Assembly (NCBI GenBank): GCA_036277615.1
Contig: DASUMQ010000127.1
Location: 1 to 7,985, forward strand
DNA: 7,985 nt
DNA from: RPQJ01 sp036277615
GTDB taxonomy: Bacteria; Pseudomonadota; Gammaproteobacteria; Steroidobacterales; Steroidobacteraceae
Direction of reading: 5' to 3'
A program made the translations under genes and the position numbers. Shown here piece by piece: positions 6,385-7,985 of this stretch. Positions within the stretch are counted from its first letter, which is position 1. Every line of letters begins with the position of its first letter. A model generated the notes under the pieces. The model saw nothing but the letters and a program-made list of their open reading frames with translations. It ran no database searches and was not told the origin of the DNA.

Positions 6385-7985
6385 ACACGCAGACGATCCG
6401 CCCGATGCACGCCACGATGATGGACGTGCCGCTCTCGACGCAGTTGATCCTCGCCCACGGCGCCCGCCTGCACGGCACCAGTCGCGTGGCCAACTGGGTC
6501 GACGGCCATTTTGAGCCGACGCATTTCACGGAGGTGGCGCGCCGCGTGGAGGCGCTCGCCGCGGCGCTCGCGGCGCTCGGGGTGCGCCCGAATGCCCGCG
6601 TGGCGACGTTCTGCTGGAACACCCAGGCCCACCTCGAGTGCTACCTTGCGGTGCCGTCGATGGGCGCCGTGCTGCACACGCTGAACGTGCGCCTGTTTCC
6701 CGAGCAGATCCTCGGCATCATGAACCACGGCGAGGACGACGTGCTCGTGATCGATGCCTCGTTGCTGCCGACCCTGCGCGAGGTGCTGCCGCGCGTGCCC
6801 ACACTCCGGCACGTGATCGTGATCGGCGATCACGCGGCGGACGCCGTCGCGACCGACGCGCAGGTGCACGAGTATGAAACGCTCGTCGCGACCCACGGCG
6901 GGGCGTTCGGCTGGCCGTCGCTCGCGGAGCGCGACGCGGCGGTCGTCTGCTACACCACGGGGACGACCGGCGCGCCCAAGGGTGTCGTCTACAGCCACCG
7001 CACGATCTACCTGCACACGCTCGGCACGCTCGGCGTCGACACGTTCGCGATCAGCCAGTCCGACCGGATCCTGCTGCTGCCGTCGATGTTCCACGCGAAT
7101 GCCTGGGGCTTGCCGTACTCGGCCTGGATGGCGGGAGCGGACCTGCTGATGCCGGGACCCGACCTCAAGTCCGCAAGCATCCGCCGCATGATCGAGCAGG
7201 AGCGGCCGACGTATACGGCGGTCGTGCCGACGCTGATCAACGACCTGCTGCAGGCCGACCGCGAAGCTCCACTCGACATGTCGAGTTTCCGCGTGATCGT
7301 CTCGGGCGGGTCGGTCGTCTCGCCGGCACTGATCCGCGCGGTGCGCGAGCGCTGGGGCGTGCCGGTGCTGCAGGGCTGGGGCATGACCGAGACCAGCCCG
7401 ATGTGCTGTCTCAGCATTCCGCCGCGCGGCACGCCGGTGGAGGACGAACCGGCGTGGCGCACCAAGAGCGGCCGGCCGGTGCCGGGGATGTTCGTGCGCC
7501 TGGTCGGCGACGATGGCCGTCCCGTCGCCAACGACGGCCACACCGTCGGTGAGCTGCAGTTGCGCGGGCCGTGGGTCACCGGCGCCTATCACCAGAACGC
7601 CTCGCCCGAGTCGTTCACCACGGACGGCTGGCTGCGGACCGGCGACGTCGGCACGATCGACCCGCGAGGCTACGTGCAGATCACCGACCGCTCGAAAGAC
7701 GTGATCAAGTCCGGCGGCGAGTGGGTGTCCTCGGTCGACCTCGAGAACCAGATCTCGTTTCACCCCGCCGTATTCGAGGCGGCCGTGATCGGCGTACCGG
7801 ACCCGCGCTGGGAGGAGCGGCCGCTCGCCGTCGTCGTGCGACGGCCGGGTGAACCGGTGAGCGCGCCGGAATTGCGGGCCTTCCTGGAGGAGCGTGTCGC
7901 ACGGTTCTGGCTGCCCGAGCGCTGGGCCTTCACCGATGCGTTGCCGAAGACCAGCGTCGGCAAGATCGACAAGAAGGAACTTCGT
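6381..7985 (+). CDS. Acyl-CoA ligase (AMP-forming, medium/long-chain type), cut just before its end
   Basis: Translating from the ATG at 6381 gives 535 codons open to the window edge. This is an AMP-forming ligase that joins a carboxylic acid to CoA by way of an acyl-adenylate, in the cytoplasm. Core motifs: the phosphate loop YTTGTTGAPKG at 191-201, GWGMTETSP at 332-340, GWLRTGD at 416-422, the hinge DRSKDVIKSGGEW at 436-448 and PKTSVGKIDKKELR at 522-535, with catalytic Lys528. Since that last motif normally lies near the C-terminus, only a short tail is missing. The pattern (LPSMFHANAWG, ITDRSKDVIKSGGEW) fits the fatty-acyl-CoA synthetase and 3-methylmercaptopropionyl-CoA ligase (DmdB) branch, acting on medium or long chains; exact substrate unknown. 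The start codon overlaps the kinase stop as ATGA (6381-6384), the mark of translational coupling. It would supply the CoA thioester that the kinase and SDR could act on. Confidence 0.95.
   Translation, partial: MNTQTIRPMHATMMDVPLSTQLILAHGARLHGTSRVANWVDGHFEPTHFTEVARRVEALAAALAALGVRPNARVATFCWNTQAHLECYLAVPSMGAVLHTLNVRLFPEQILGIMNHGEDDVLVIDASLLPTLREVLPRVPTLRHVIVIGDHAADAVATDAQVHEYETLVATHGGAFGWPSLAERDAAVVCYTTGTTGAPKGVVYSHRTIYLHTLGTLGVDTFAISQSDRILLLPSMFHANAWGLPYSAWMAGADLLMPGPDLKSASIRRMIEQERPTYTAVVPTLINDLLQADREAPLDMSSFRVIVSGGSVVSPALIRAVRERWGVPVLQGWGMTETSPMCCLSIPPRGTPVEDEPAWRTKSGRPVPGMFVRLVGDDGRPVANDGHTVGELQLRGPWVTGAYHQNASPESFTTDGWLRTGDVGTIDPRGYVQITDRSKDVIKSGGEWVSSVDLENQISFHPAVFEAAVIGVPDPRWEERPLAVVVRRPGEPVSAPELRAFLEERVARFWLPERWAFTDALPKTSVGKIDKKELR

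Noticed and set aside
6813..6833. Inverted repeat GTGATCG-N7-CGATCAC
   Set aside because: It lies inside the ligase reading frame, encoding an ordinary beta-strand (HVIVIGDH). Repeated GATC-containing Val/Ile/Asp codons explain it.
6270..7763. Minus-strand open frame of 497 codons opposite the acyl-CoA ligase
   Set aside because: It is in antisense register with the ligase, which shows every core adenylation motif. The antisense product is His/Arg-rich without a domain.

Overview
The window is GC-rich chromosomal DNA from a Gram-negative bacterium. A large TonB-dependent outer-membrane receptor with a signal peptide and a C-terminal Phe shows the Gram-negative envelope. The gene mix (receptor, luciferase-like flavin monooxygenase, SnoaL-fold protein, SDR, APH-type kinase next to an acyl-CoA ligase) resembles catabolic clusters of Gammaproteobacteria such as Steroidobacterales, Nevskiales or Halieaceae, or of sphingomonad Alphaproteobacteria. 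The exact lineage is inference. No tRNA, rRNA, CRISPR array, insertion sequence or phage gene is visible.

The layout is two divergent gene sets back to back. The left arm, on the minus strand (2103 down to 1), holds a SnoaL/NTF2-like protein, then an alpha/beta hydrolase, then a luciferase-like monooxygenase that runs off the left edge. The gaps are 24 and 16 bases, so it is probably one operon. The right arm, on the plus strand (2322 to 7985), holds a TonB-dependent receptor, a 64-base gap with a long GC-rich hairpin, an SDR oxidoreductase, an APH-family kinase and an acyl-CoA ligase. The ligase overlaps the kinase by ATGA and runs off the right edge just after its A10 motif.

The 218 bases between the arms contain a good sigma-70-like promoter for the left arm. 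A weaker candidate for the right arm has its -35 beside the first, and an inverted repeat lies across both -35 elements. This suggests shared control of both arms.

Read together, the window looks like an uptake-and-degradation island for a hydrophobic or cyclic carbon compound. The receptor would import it. The flavin monooxygenase, hydrolase and SnoaL protein could oxidise, open and rearrange it. The SDR, kinase and CoA ligase could process the resulting acids as CoA thioesters. The SDR + APH-kinase + CoA-ligase set matches three of the activities of the levulinate (Lva) and ACAD10/11 4-hydroxyacyl-CoA routes, though the acyl-CoA dehydrogenase is not in view. The SDR has Ala where the catalytic Ser should be. 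The substrate cannot be read from the sequence.
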